From Sabethes cyaneus (lineage: Eukaryota > Arthropoda > Insecta > Diptera > Culicidae), in the NCBI RefSeq assembly GCF_943734655.1, contig NC_071354.1, forward strand, positions 79,731,822-79,795,821: a stretch of 64,000 nucleotides of DNA, written 5' to 3'. Under the pieces are notes generated by a model. That model did no database searches. It was given only the letters and a program-made list of their open reading frames with translations, and was not told where the DNA came from. Position 1 is the stretch's first letter. Every line of letters begins with the position of its first letter. This document shows, piece by piece, positions 27,960 to 39,390 of this stretch. The translations under genes and the position numbers were made by a program.

Positions 27960-30010
27960 CGGCAACACACACGAGCTGGGTACAGCTTTCATAGTGATGG
28001 GCGAGATGCGAAAACGTATGCCTGGGTGGTGGCCAATCAATCTTCGAATGTGCAGGTTGAAAATCAGCGGCCGGTTTTTTAACATAAGCATCATCAACGT
28101 GCGCAGATCTCACCTCACCGATGACGACAAGGATGGATTCTACGCGCAGTTGGACAGTAAATACGACCGCTGCCCAGAACATGATTTCAAGATCGTCATC
28201 GGGGATTTCAATGCACAGGTCGGCCAGCAGGGGGAACACAAACCGGTGATTGGAGGGCTCAGCGCACACCAACTGACAAATATCTTCTTCCAGCACAAAC
28301 TCCTACACAAGCACACTTGGAGGTCAACAAATAAGACAGAATCACAGATCGACTACATTTTGATCGACCGTCGGCACTTCTCAGACATTATCGACGTCAG
28401 ATCCTATCGAAGCACTAATGTTGACTCGGACCTCTATCTAGTGATGGGTAAGATGCGCCCAAAACTCTCCGTTGTGGACCGCCTCGGTTAGATCTCACGC
28501 GGCCAAAGCAACTAGACGTCGCCACAAATTACGTGCATTTATTCGAAGCTGCGCTACCGGAAGAGGACGAGCTGGACGAAGCCTCTCTCGAAGACTGTTG
28601 GAACACCATCAAAACAGCCACCAGCAGTGTAGCGGAGAGCTCCATCGAGCATGTGGCACGGTATCAGCGGGACAATTGATTTGACGATGAATGTAGGAGG
28701 GTGACGAATGAGCAGAAAGCTGCGCAGGCGGCCAAGATGCGCAATGCCACACGTCAGAACGTGGAAAGACATTAAAAAAGAAGATGCAACGAAACCGAAT
28801 CTCCCGGGAGAAAAGCGCCTGAAAGAGCAGAAATATGCGGAGTTGGAGCGGCTGCATCATTTTAAGAACACGCGAAAGCTCTACCAGAAACTGAACGGAT
28901 CCCACAAAGGCTTTGTGACGCGAGTCAAAATGTGTCGGGATAAGAATGACGCTATTTTGTCGGACGATCGTAAGGTGACCGATAGGTGGGAGCAGCACTT
29001 CGATGAACACCTTAATGACGCCCAGGTGAACAACCTTGGTGGCGGAGAAAGCGATTTCGACGGTGCAACAAACGGGGATGAGGTGCCAGCCCCAACGATA
29101 GGCAAAGTTAAGGTGGCCATCATGCAGCTAAAGAACAACAAATCAAATGGGAAAGATAGCATCGGAGTGGGGCTTTTTAAAATGGAACCAGAAAAGCTGG
29201 TCGTTTGTATGCACCGGCTAATTGTTAGAATTGAGGATACGGAACAGCTACCGGAGGAGTGGAAAGATGAGGTTATCTGATCGATCTACAAAAAAGTCGA
29301 CAAGGTGGACTGTGAGAACTATCGAGCAAACACCGTTCTCAATGCTGCCCCAAATCATTTTCCGCCGACTATCACTCACTTCATTAACTTTTAGAGAAAT
29401 TTATTTTACAGATTGGTTAGAGGTAAATACGTCTAAAGCAAAGTACATGCTGGTCAGCAGAACCGAGGCCGACCGACGCCGTTTGGACAGTAGTATAATG
29501 ATCGACGGCGATAAGTTTGCGGTCGAACAGACTAAGCCCCCGTACAAAGTGTACTCTGTTACAAAACTCTTATTAGACCGGTTGTTCTCTACGGGCATGA
29601 AACATGGACAGTGCTAGAGAAGGACCGAGTGCGAGTGCACGGAGTTTTCGAAAGACGAGTGCTAAGAACGATCTTCGGAGGCGTACAGGAAAGCAGAGGA
29701 TGAACTATGAACTCGCACAGCTCTATGGCGACCCAGTATCCAAGAGGTGGCTAAAGCTGGAGGGATACGATGGACAGGGCATGTTGCAGGAAAGCCGGAC
29801 AACTACCCTCGAAAGATGGTGGTGGCCTCCAATCTTTTAGAAACAAGACGACCAGGAGCACAGCGAGCAAGACGGTTAGACCAGGTGGAGCGAGATATGG
29901 CGGAGAGTACTCGGTGTTCGAGAAATTGGAGAAAGAATTAGTAGTCCACAACCGAGTTAACTGGAGAAACCTTATTCAACTGGCTTCGTCTTGAGACGGC
30001 AAGCCACTGA
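27960..30010 (+). mobile_element. RTE-like non-LTR retrotransposon, internally deleted
   Basis: The AP-type endonuclease is read at 27994-28490: FKIVIGDFNAQVG, then TESQIDYILIDRRHFSDIID and VDSDLYLVMGKMRPKLS. The family's terminal SDH reads SDL, so the catalytic histidine is gone. The linker follows at 28708-29280 (HHFKNTRKLYQKLNGSHKG). After a stop at 29278 the RT palm is missing: text jumps from ENYRANTVLNAAPN to VNTSKAKYMLVSRTEADRR. The C-terminal wing (KLLLDRLFSTGMK, then frameshifts, ending NRVNWRNLIQLASS) finishes near 30010. This is a dead copy but the most complete of the family in the window. Confidence 0.88.
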
Positions 30011-30757
30011 AGTAAGTCCTAATTAAATAATAAAGACGCAAAAACTAAAATCATTTACTGCAATAAGGCATTTGTGAAATTTCAAAATATCATTAATCAA
30101 GATTCAAGCTTCCTAGTTTGCCCAGCCGAATGACATTTTAAACTAATATAATGTAAATGTACGAAAATTGTAAATCAGAATAACTCACAAATAACTCACA
30201 AAACGCGAAATAATCAAGAAAATTTCAAATCATCGAATCGGTTGAAAATTTATGTAAATAAATATCAATGTAGGTACTTATTCACCATGTTATATCATAT
30301 TCAGGTCACCATAATTAATTGTGCCCTGCAATTCAAATGAGCACCAGTTAAGCGATAACTGAGGTAGACAGCACATGCGTACAGTCGCACGATTGCTAGA
30401 AAAAGCGCTTATTTTTCTATTGCATTCTATGATCAAAAACTAAGAAGTTGTCTGTTGTACCTAACTCTATTCGTTTTTTGATTGTTTAAGAAGTATGGAA
30501 AAGAAAAAAATTTGAGCTTTCTAGAACAAAAGAAAACTACTTCTGAAATACATGAAAACAGAGACTCCATAAGTCTAATATCCCTGCGCTGCGTCGGGAT
30601 TTTCTGCCGTGAGCGACCGGCTATTAAGCGACGCCGGTCTGGTGCGCGATGAACAATAAAGCTTTAGATTATAGGATTATGTAATGAGTCTTTATCACTT
30701 ATTTTAGTAATAATTAGTCTTTATTATAGCACATATTGTTTATTTTACCTATGGACA
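30011..30757. other. AT-rich intergenic DNA, nothing assigned
   Basis: No coding frame or clear repeat was recognised. Confidence 0.4.
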
Positions 30758-30979
30758 TAGGGTAGACGCACCATTAGTGGTGGTAGTACCAGTAGTGGTG
30801 GAAACTTGAATTATTCCTTTATTTTTGCAGATTTTGGTACAAGTTTGATAAGTATCGAACCACCAGTAACAGTATTATTTGATAAATATCAAACTTGTAC
30901 CAAAATCTGCAAAAATAATGGAGTAATTCGAGTTTCCACCACTACTGGTACTACCACCACTAATGGTGCGTTTACCCTA
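30758..30979. mobile_element. Near-perfect fold-back MITE, GGGTA/TACCC termini, TA-flanked
   Basis: The 222-bp segment folds almost completely: TAGGGTAGACGCACCATTAG at the left pairs with the right end closing TACCCTA. The internal arms around GCAGATTTTGGTACAAG also pair. It is flanked by TA on both sides. The 83-codon frame across it is a by-product of the palindrome. Confidence 0.88.
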
Positions 30980-31593
30980 TATTATATGAACGAAGAGTTA
31001 ACGGCTAAGGTCCGCGCACACAAGCCGTTAACAGCCATACAGAATTTTGTATTATAATTGTTCAATGTGAATATAATTAGTCTAGTCAATAAAATTGTGT
31101 TGTGCATCCGGAATGTTGTCCCGCGGAACAATCAGATCTTCTTAATAGCTGGCAGGCCCCTCACCCTGTAAGCAGCCAGCGCTGACAGGGGAATTTAGAC
31201 CTACATTCGATCCACTGTCAGCGGTTCTACCAAACAGCTTTTTTCGATTGCCGATTCCTTGTAGGTACAGAAGAAGAACCCTTAAAAACCACCATAACAT
31301 GTGTACAAATTTTTATTTCAATCATAAAAGAATTATGGTAATTGTACATAGCTGCATAGCACTCAGCAGAAAACTAATCAAGTGAATTGATCGACGGTTG
31401 CTGCAGAGATGACTCTTTCAAGTGAGTCATTATCGAAGTTTAATCGATCAATAATGCAATCTATGAGGAGACCGGAATGTTGTATTAAATGATGTTCGTG
31501 AAGATTCCTCGTCAAACTCGTGATAAATATAAATAAATAACACTATTACTATAATTGCTTGAAGTTTTTGGAGCGTCTTAGAGATTACGAAAC

Positions 31594-31744
31594 CTGAAAT
31601 TAAATAAAAAAGAAAAATTATTCAAATTAAATTCTACTATTTATATTTAGTCGCGACAAGCGTAGGCGAAATACGGATCTGTCGCAAATAAAAATAAATA
31701 GTGGAATTTAATTTGGAAAAGTTTCCCTTTTCATTTAATTTCAG
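31594..31744. mobile_element. Fold-back element
   Basis: The left arm begins CTGAAATTAAATAAAAAAGA and the right arm closes TTTCATTTAATTTCAG. The inner arms AATTAAATTCTACTATTTAT / ATAAATAGTGGAATTTAATT and a CGACAAG/CTGTCG core also pair. No coding content. Confidence 0.75.
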
Positions 31745-31852
31745 ACCATTACCATAATTTTATTAATAGAATTCATATCGTAGAATCAAATAAACATGCG
31801 ACTTCGGTATCTCGTTATTCACCAATCTTCCAGTCTTAAATAATGATGTCCG

Positions 31853-32145
31853 TTAATCGTTCGATTAATTCAACTAATCGAAGGAATCGAGGAATATTCG
31901 AATAATTTTTAAACGAATACTGTCCGCACGAGTAGTTGAATTAACCGAATAGTTCAAGCAGTACGAATAATCCTCGAATAATGCTCGTTAATCGTTCATA
32001 ATCGTTCGATTAATCGAATTATTCAAAGAAATATTCGAATATTTTTAATCGAACGCCACTAGCACGAATAGCTGAATTAATTGATTAGTGCAGACAACGC
32101 TCACCGATTAATCGGTAATCGAATAATTGAAAATTTCGGACATCA
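31853..32145. repeat. AT-rich palindromic repeat, two degenerate copies of about 130 bp
   Basis: Copy one (from 31853) and copy two (from 31984) share GTTAATCGTTC, GATTAAT, AATATTCGAATA, then CACGA and AGTTGAATTAA-type text in the same order. The recurring self-complementary core is TCGATTAATCGA-like. The function is unknown; this style of repeat is widespread in insects. Confidence 0.6.
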
Positions 32146-32464
32146 CCTTAAAGTCAGTGTTAAAGATTCGATTCGATGAACAATTATTGTTTACTATGTT
32201 ACAGAAAACCACTAGTCAATACGGCTTAATGTGAACAGATAGGAATTTGAGACTAGAAGTAAGTGATATTTATGCAACCAAACACAGGTCATCCACGAGC
32301 TAGTAAAAAGCACTAATTGTTATAACTGTAGGACTTCAAACTCTGTTTAGGTAATATTGACTTACGGTTTTCAGCAGTGGTCTAATATTTTACTCTATTT
32401 TTGCTTTGGAAAAACGAAGCATTCTTCCAGTTGATTGTTCTTGAGTAAAAGAATACCCTTTAAG

Positions 32465-33090
32465 CGCTGTTAATGGTACTTGCTCACTTCAAGCAGCATA
32501 GAGTACACTGTACTTGGTCCTGGGCTACTCGTCACCAATCCGGTGTGCGTTTTGATACACGCAAGTCGGCTTCAACCTGGTTTAGTCATCTAGTACGTTG
32601 CCCCTCTATTGCTGGTGACCATGCCGGAGTTCTTAAAGGGAACGGATTTCACTGCACGGATGTACAGGCGTAGTCTCCCAACTTTCGCCAGGTGTACGAT
32701 GGTAATCTTTCCAAGTTGTGCCTGCAGCTCGTGGTTTATACACCTCCGCCACTCTCCGCTTTCTGTATGTAGCCGGACTATATTTGTCCGCAGCACCTTT
32801 CCGAAACACGCATGTAGCACATCATTCGACCCAGAGTAGCCCTGATCAATCGCGCCTGGTTGTCCGGAAAACCGTTCTCGTAATGCCATAGTTGTTGGGG
32901 CTCGACTGTATCGTACGCTGCCCTGAAATCCACGAAAATATGATGCGTGGGCATGTTGTACTACCGATGTTTCGGTAGGATTTTTCGTATAGTGAAAATT
33001 TGACCCATAGCAGCACGGGCCTTCATAATGCCTACCTGATACTGCCCTACGGGTTCTCTTGCTATTTAGGGATAGACGTCGTAACAAAAT
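32465..33090 (-). mobile_element. RTE-like fragment, left part of a nested target
   Basis: Minus-strand text includes FSGQPGAIDQGYSGSNDVLH, then IVRLHTESGEWRRCINHELQ and AVKSVPFKN, matching the RT-to-C-terminus of the 8222-9039 copy. The DNA continues at 36407 after a 3.3 kb insertion. The join is marked by TAACAAAAT at 33082-33090 and again at 36407-36415. Confidence 0.75.
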
Positions 33091-33130
33091 TCGTCGAATT
33101 AATCGCGTCAACTCGGAGGCGCCATCGCTG

Positions 33131-34870
33131 CACATAGGAGTATTTGCCCCAAAAAGCTGGCCAAAATTCTAAATTGCTTCTTTCCAGTCGATATTGATGA
33201 AACATGATCAGAAATTAAATGTGTATGTGTATCTGTATGTATGTGAGCATGTAGAGGTGTATGTGTGATGTAAAAGTGTATGTATGTATGTAAATGTGTA
33301 GGTGTGTACGTATACGTATAGAAGCATCACATTCTAGTCTTCTGTTTCATAGTCGCTGCTTTCCTCATGTTCTTCAGTTTGAAATGGATTTGCCTCCAAC
33401 ATCTTCAACGTTTCGGTTGAAAAACGTTTTCTTTTTTCTCTTGGTATCGGCCTTGAGCTACTAAGGAATGGATCCGAACTAAGCAGAAGTCTATTCAAAA
33501 CATCTCTGTTGCATTGTGTTCTTGAAAATTTCCTACCAAAGTTTTATTTAGTAGGTACAGTAAATTGTTTTTTATTAGGACTAATTTAAATATACCTTCC
33601 GAAGTTTAGTCTGTAATTTCGAAAGTGTTTGAAACCGAAATTTAAAATTTAAAATTAACTTAGCCCATCGTGTACTTCCTCTAATCACTCTAGAACTCGA
33701 TGGCAAGCCCAATAGAAGTCAAATCATATACCTTAATACGGTAATACGGTTAATACGGTACATGTACGGTAACCATAATGAGGGTTCTCCGTAACATTGA
33801 ATAACATCTTTTTCTCTATAAATGACTTTGAACGAGTGTGTGAAATAATTCAGGGCGAGACAAACGCAGATTGTGACTGTTTCCGGCGACCTGCATGTAT
33901 GCCTTTCTTACCCCGTTAGAAAGGTGCCGTTCTTACTCCCATGGCACGTTTTTTAAGAAGACGATTGTTATACATTTATTAATCTATCATATTTCTACTT
34001 AAATCTCACTAATGAAAAACAATACTAGCTAGAATATATAAAATCTTAAAATTTAGTTTGAAACTTCTTCTGAGAAATAAAGCTTAAAACCTTCTCGCGA
34101 AAAGTTACAACGGGTTGCGCATCAGCGACAATCGCGTTTGTTTTGTTTATTATTTTGATATTTGACGATTTATAGTAAGCTCGATCTGTTTTAAAACATC
34201 TGAAATAATGAATACAAACATGTTGAGTATTTAATAACACAATTGATTAATGCATTCTAGTAAAACTCTATGGGTGCTGGTCTTGCCTCCAGTGCCGGTG
34301 TTACCCGCACGACTTCTGGCTTCAAATAATTAAATGTCTAAAAAACGACAAAGCGGAACCATGCGGAAGATTTTTCGATTCCACTATATTCTGTGATGTT
34401 TGACCTATCTGATGGTGATTGAAATTTTGCCGGGACTTGCTCGGAAGGTTACTAAAACATTGATTAAAGTATCAAGATCTTACCATTATTTTGAGGTAAT
34501 TTTCGTAATTACTATTCGTATCGAAGACATTCATTTATTTTATGCAATTATACATGAAAACTATTGAAAAACATTCTTCTTTGCTGATAAATACTTATCC
34601 ATAGTGAATGGACACTATTTCACTCGGATTTTTAGCTTTTTGCACCAACGAGCGGAAGAACGCATTTTAAAAGCGAAAAAATTTACTGCCGAATGGCGTT
34701 CTAAATAGGCAGCTTGCTGAGCGAAGAAAAGCATGAATTCACTTCAAAATCATACTAACGTGACTAGAAGGCTATGCTGAGATTACAGATACTATGTACA
34801 TATAAATAAAAATCATGCATTTCATATTTCGGACTTATGGCCAACTTTTTGGGTCAAATACTCCTATGTG
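33131..34870 (-). mobile_element. Transib-like DNA transposon remnant with TIRs and 5-bp duplication
   Basis: Terminal inverted repeats of about 36 bp begin CACATAGGAGTATTTG at 33131 and end with the complement CAAATACTCCTATGTG at 34870. The 5-bp CGCTG is duplicated at 33126-33130 and 34871-34875. Removing the insert restores the host element's frame (SLDEIVA). Ends starting CAC, with a GC-rich 5-bp duplication, are typical of Transib, the RAG1-related superfamily. A 68-codon minus-strand frame (33540 to stop at 33334) reads NRDVLNRLLLSSDPFLSSSR, which resembles a Transib transposase C-terminus as I recall it. At 1.74 kb it is internally deleted and cannot encode a full transposase. Confidence 0.75.
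33222..33320 (+). repeat. Degenerate (ATGT)n / TGTATG repeat
   Basis: Imperfect repeats of ATGT, TGTGTATG and TGTACGTA lie inside the Transib-like element, just inside its left end. Confidence 0.7.
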
Positions 34871-36406
34871 CGCTGGATGAAATTGTAGCAGCCATCAAGA
34901 GTATGAAATCCAATAGAGCGCCAGAAATAGACTGTATTTCAGCCGAAATGCTCAAAGCTGACCCATCTTTGTCAACCCAGATAAGGCATCAGCTTTTCAG
35001 CAATATATGGGAAACCGCAACTTTTCCGGTGGACTGGATGCAGGGCATATTGGTCAAAGTCCCTAAGAAAGGAGACCTAACTGAATGCGGTAACTGGCGT
35101 GGTATCACGTTGCTCTGTATTACTCTCAAAGTACTCTGTAAGGTAATTCTCAACCAGATCCAGGAGAAGACCGACGCTACTCTCCGGCGGCAGCAAGCTA
35201 GATTCCGTGCTGGCGGATCATGTGTAGACCATATCACAACGCTTATATTGGAGCAGATCAACGAATTCCAGGACTCTTTTCTGTTGGTGTTCGTTGACTT
35301 CGAAAAGGCGTTCGACCGACTCAACCACGAAAACATCTGGCGCGCACTTAGGCGTAGAGGAGTTCCAGATAAGCTAGTCCATCTCATCGAGGCTCAGTAC
35401 AAGGCGTTCTCGTGCAAGGTTTTGCACGACGGCGTCTTGTCCGACCCCATAAGGGTTACTGCTGGCGTGAGACAGGGCTGCATTTTAACACCGCTTCTGT
35501 TTCTCATCGTTATGGATGATATATTGGTTGGAGCAATTGACAGTAGACTAAATCGAGGAATGCTTTGGAATCCTCTGACAATGGAGCAGCTAAATGACCT
35601 CGACATCGTCTTGTTCACACAACGCCGAAACGATATGCAGAGCAAGTTAGATGACTTCTCTGAGAACTCCCAGGCAGCAGGTCTCACAGTCAATGTATCA
35701 AAAACTAATCTATGGTAGTGAACACTGACGATTCCACCAACTTTACAGTAGCGGGACACCAAGTTGAGCAAGTAGACGCCTTTCAATATCTTGGTAGCCA
35801 GACAACGCCCGATGGTGGTACCAAGACTGATATAGCCACACGGATCAGGAAGGCCAGGGGTGACTTTGCAGGTCTGCGAAACATTTAGCGCTCAAACCAG
35901 ATCACTCTACGTACAAAAATCCGAATCTTTAATCTAAACGTTAAATCCGCACTGCTGTATGCCTGCGAAACGTGGTGCGTCTCAGCGGAGACAACGCAAC
36001 AACTGTAGGTATTTATTAACCAGTGCCTGCGATATATCATTCGTGCCCTGGTGGCCTAACAACTGGATATCCAATGAGGAACTCCATCATCGATGTCATC
36101 ACCGGTCGATAGCCACAGAAATTCGTAAACGTAGGTGGAAGTGGATCGGACACACCTTGAGGAAAGGAGCGAACGAGGTTTATAGAGAAGCACTTGACTG
36201 GAATCCACAAGGACAGCGTAGAAGAGGCAGACCCAGAGGCTCATGGCGACGGAGCTTAACCAACGACATCCGGGCTGTAGACGAGAACCTGCCCTGGCGA
36301 CAGGTTAAAGCCATGACGGGTAACCGTCAGCAGTGGAGATCTCTGATTTCATCCCTTTGTTCTGCCGAACCGGCGGACATGGACACATAAGTAAGTAAGT
36401 AAGTCT

Positions 36407-36600
36407 TAACAAAATCTAGGAGAGCAGCTTGTAGACGGCGTTGATCAGCGTAATGCCGCGGCAATTACAGCAATCAAGCCATCCATTCCTCCGGTAGGTT
36501 CTCCTCCTCCCAAATCTTTGAAATTATCTCGTGAAGTGCGGAGTTAATGGTACCACAGGGAATTACCATTTATAGCTCACCCTTGAATGTCAAGTTTACC
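36407..36600 (-). mobile_element. RTE-like fragment, right part of the nested target
   Basis: Continues the RTE-like copy broken at 33090. Minus-strand text corresponds to the start of the RT domain (a GITLINAVYKLL-type stretch near 36420-36460) and the preceding linker. Confidence 0.7.
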
Positions 36601-38214
36601 ACATAAATTTTCCTTCAATAAAAATCTATGAGATGAAGGAAATTCGTTAATTTTACCGAGCCCAGATTCAACGCAACTCTAGAACCACAATATATATGGC
36701 TTTAGCATAATATTTTTAAGTAATATGAACTAGAATCGAAATATTAATGCGCTTGTGGAGGTCTAAAAAACATTATCACTCTAATACATAGACCATGCGA
36801 AATATAACATTTTCTATACACTTTCCTTCGGTTGATAACAACTACAGCAATCGATAGCTGTCGTATCTCTTCACGCCACATAGCTGTAATAATAATCTGC
36901 CATCCAGAATAAAAAAAGCTCGAAATGCGTAGGTATATTCAGCTGATTCCAAATGATTAAACACAAACGACTATGATAGCACGTCACTTTTTTTTTCTTT
37001 ATGGCTCATCTCAGCTAACTGAGGAAACCCCGCTTCACAGACAATTCGAGTTTAAAAAATCGTGAGAGACCACAACTTTTCTCAAACAGGAACCACTAAT
37101 CGCATTATTTGCTTCCTTATCTAAAGGCACTGGCAAACACCTGTTAATCTACAAAGGTGATTCCAGCAGTGGATTTTATTTGCAAAGTAACACAATTTTT
37201 TTTATCGACCAGAACTATCAGCTCACGGAGCATGAAAATTAATTCAGCAATTAGTGACCCATCAGGTAGTAAAAAATTTAGAACGTTCCGTTTGGCACCC
37301 ACCGATATCTTTAAGTAACAACGATATACTCCGATGAACGGGCCTTCGCTTGAAATGCGCTTCCATTTCGGTTCCCGACCGAAGTGCTAATTCCAAAAGT
37401 AAAGACAAGTAACACTGCAGAGTACTACCGCGCCGAGTGTAGTACTGCTGTAATTGTACGATTAGTCACCGGCCGGCAAGTCTCTGTTATGGCGTCTACG
37501 TTTCGCGACAGTCGAAATAATACTAAATAAAAAAGAGTACAACTTATCATTTGTGTATGCGCTATGCAGGGCACCTGGAGGTACGGGAAGTTCTGCGGCA
37601 GTCCTGCGCTATCAGTGCGGAGGCAAGTGTTGGTAAGCCCTGCGTATTGTATTATCGCATAGCTTTTAGTTTAGTTTGATAAGCAAACTATAGTTTTACG
37701 CAACTTGGCCTATGTAAAAATACACGTTGATTCGGCATGATAAGAAACCGCTGCAGCGGCACGTGTCTTCATTAGGATTCATCTTTGTCAAATGGTGAAT
37801 AGCGCTTCGCCAATCGCGGTTACTTATCAACGAGTGTGTGCTGTGTCACGTTCAGCAGAGGTTCTACGTCTGGAAACATTGACCTTCAATTCGCATCTGC
37901 ATATTATTCAGGCAAATAATCTGCTGTAAATAGACACCAAGAATTCCAGATTTAACCATGTCTTATGCTCACTTATTTTTAGCATTGTGCCGTCATACAT
38001 TGAATGTTACGTATTTGCATAAAGTGCAGACAACAGGTAAATTTAACTCAATTTACTGTGATTTTTGTTAATCGTCTGGATTTTCACTAGAATACATTGA
38101 TTGACTATATTTTCAAACACTGAACATTTGATTATTTATGATTTTACACATTTTAAAACACATGAAATTCATCGCAAATCACATACCTATTTATATAAAA
38201 GTCAATGTATGTAC
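36601..38214. other. Intergenic DNA; possible 5' exon region near 37440-37640
   Basis: Mostly unassigned. Around 37440-37640 the sequence is GC-richer than its surroundings. It contains an ATG at 37564 followed by an open stretch reaching a plausible donor (GTGTTG|GTAAGC) near 37635. I cannot identify a product or downstream exon, so this is only a note. Confidence 0.2.
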
Positions 38215-38320
38215 GTTTGCTTGCTCCACCAAAACTCCGAAACGCCAGGACGATTCTTCATCAAACTTGACATACATTTTCCGTGTCGTAACAGAATCAG
38301 CCTTGAGAGTTTAAGAAATG
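38215..38320 (-). repeat. Single unit of the degenerate repeat found at 62420-62905
   Basis: Read on the minus strand it contains GTCAAGTTTGATGAAGAATC followed by GTCCTGGCGTTTCGGAGTTT. This is the same word order as each unit of the array at 62420-62905. Confidence 0.6.
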
Positions 38321-38325
38321 GTGGT

Positions 38326-38535
38326 CAAGCAAAATCCTGACGCTGTATTGAGAATCGGAATCTGATACGATTTTTATTCGACAAACTTCACAGCCAACTG
38401 TTAGTATGTAGGATAATTGCGGGGCTAGTGTTATGAGCATGTTGACTCTAACCGCAAGCAGTCTCTCTCATACGAGATTCAAACATACGACGACTGGCTT
38501 GTTAGACCAGTGTTGTACCTAAAGACTAACTATAA
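38326..38535 (-). mobile_element. tRNA-derived SINE, diverged copy
   Basis: Same order of landmarks as the SINEs at 60575-60776 and 63439-63644. On the minus strand it has a B-box-like GTTTGAATCTCG region, then GTTAGAGTCAACATG, AACAGTTGGCTGTGAAGTTT and a decayed GGATTTTGCTTG 3' end. No target duplication is visible. Confidence 0.75.
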
Positions 38536-38999
38536 GGTTGGCAGGGGAGATTCAAATAAGATAAGATTAAAAAAAGCATTGTTTCTTTGATAATTGTGAA
38601 TTTCCGGACCGCTAATATATGTACAAGTAGCTGGAAGTCAAAAAGAGGCCATGCGATCGGCACTTATCTTTCCCTTTTTTAAATGCCTCGCAATCACAAA
38701 AGAAGGGCGATCCGTAGGCTTTAAACCTAGGCTTTCAAAACTCTTGAAATCCCCATTACATTACTGGACCCCGCTTCTGATAATGTGGAGAGTTAGAAAC
38801 TAGGACCAAGAGAAACCATTTTTGGCACTTTTGCAGCAGAAACCAATTCTACAGAATTAAGAAGGACGATATACGGAAGCTAGCTTTTGGTTTTGTCGTG
38901 ATTATTGTCACAAAATCATACTAGTTAATCTCGAAGTACGACCCTGGTCCAACAAAGCAAAACATTGTATGTTGACGATGCTGCTCAGTCATCCAGCGT

Positions 39000-39390
39000 C
39001 CTTGCGACGTAGTCGACCCACCATAGCTTTTACCAGGTGTATGATGGGAATCTTCAATGGTACCTGTTAGAGTGACTATATACAGAATGGCGACATCCCA
39101 AAAGTATGCAATGCTAGCAATGCTTATTTTCTTTCTCTTTCCTGCATACGCGTTGGATTGGTCGTCTGCTCGATTGGAATGACACTGACAGATAATTATC
39201 ATTCCAATTTTGACATTGTCGCCACTCTATATATAGTCACTCTAGTACCTGTAATTCGTGGTTCATATGCTACACTGCGGAGAGAAAAGTAGGCCCAACT
39301 TCCAGCTCGTATTATTGTCGGCGGTGAAATCCCAGAAATTCTAAATATATGAACCACCATTCCCAACCATTCCGAGTTCATCGCCGTCAA
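39000..39390 (-). mobile_element. RTE-like fragment (C-terminal region) split by a hAT-type MITE
   Basis: The DNA on either side of 39068-39244 aligns with the RTE-like copy near 8461-8530: CAGGTGTATGATGGGAATCT before the insert and CTGTAATTCGTGGTTCATA after it. Too decayed for a continuous frame. Confidence 0.6.
39068..39244. mobile_element. hAT-type MITE with perfect 8-bp target duplication
   Basis: The element starts TAGAGTGACTATATA and ends TATATAGTCACTCTA, with further pairing in GAATGGCGACA / TGTCGCCACTC. The octamer GTACCTGT is present at 39060-39067 and 39245-39252, and removing the insert restores the RTE-like sequence. A TAGAG-type end with an 8-bp duplication is the hAT pattern. 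The element is 177 bp and has no coding capacity. Confidence 0.88.

Larger units (their letters stand above)
33091..36406 (+). mobile_element. Non-LTR retrotransposon family 2, copy A (interrupted by a DNA transposon)
   Basis: A 5'-truncated element inserted into an RTE-like copy, with TAACAAAAT duplicated at both ends and a (TAAG)n tail at 36388-36404. The coding text starts SEAPSL at about 33113-33130, is cut by 33131-34870, then continues DEIVAAIKSMKSNRA and VFVDFEKAFDRLNHENIW (motif A) and VTAGVRQGCILTPLLFLIVM (motif B). Where copy B has the catalytic LVDD, this copy reads LNDLDIVLF, so motif C is lost. C-terminal text includes WPNNWISNEELHHR and RRRGRPRGSWRRSL. The clade is uncertain, though the terminal tandem tail is RTE-like. 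Confidence 0.85.

Noticed and set aside
30806..31057. 83-codon frame
   Set aside because: Runs through both arms of a fold-back MITE; its repetitive Thr text comes from the palindrome.
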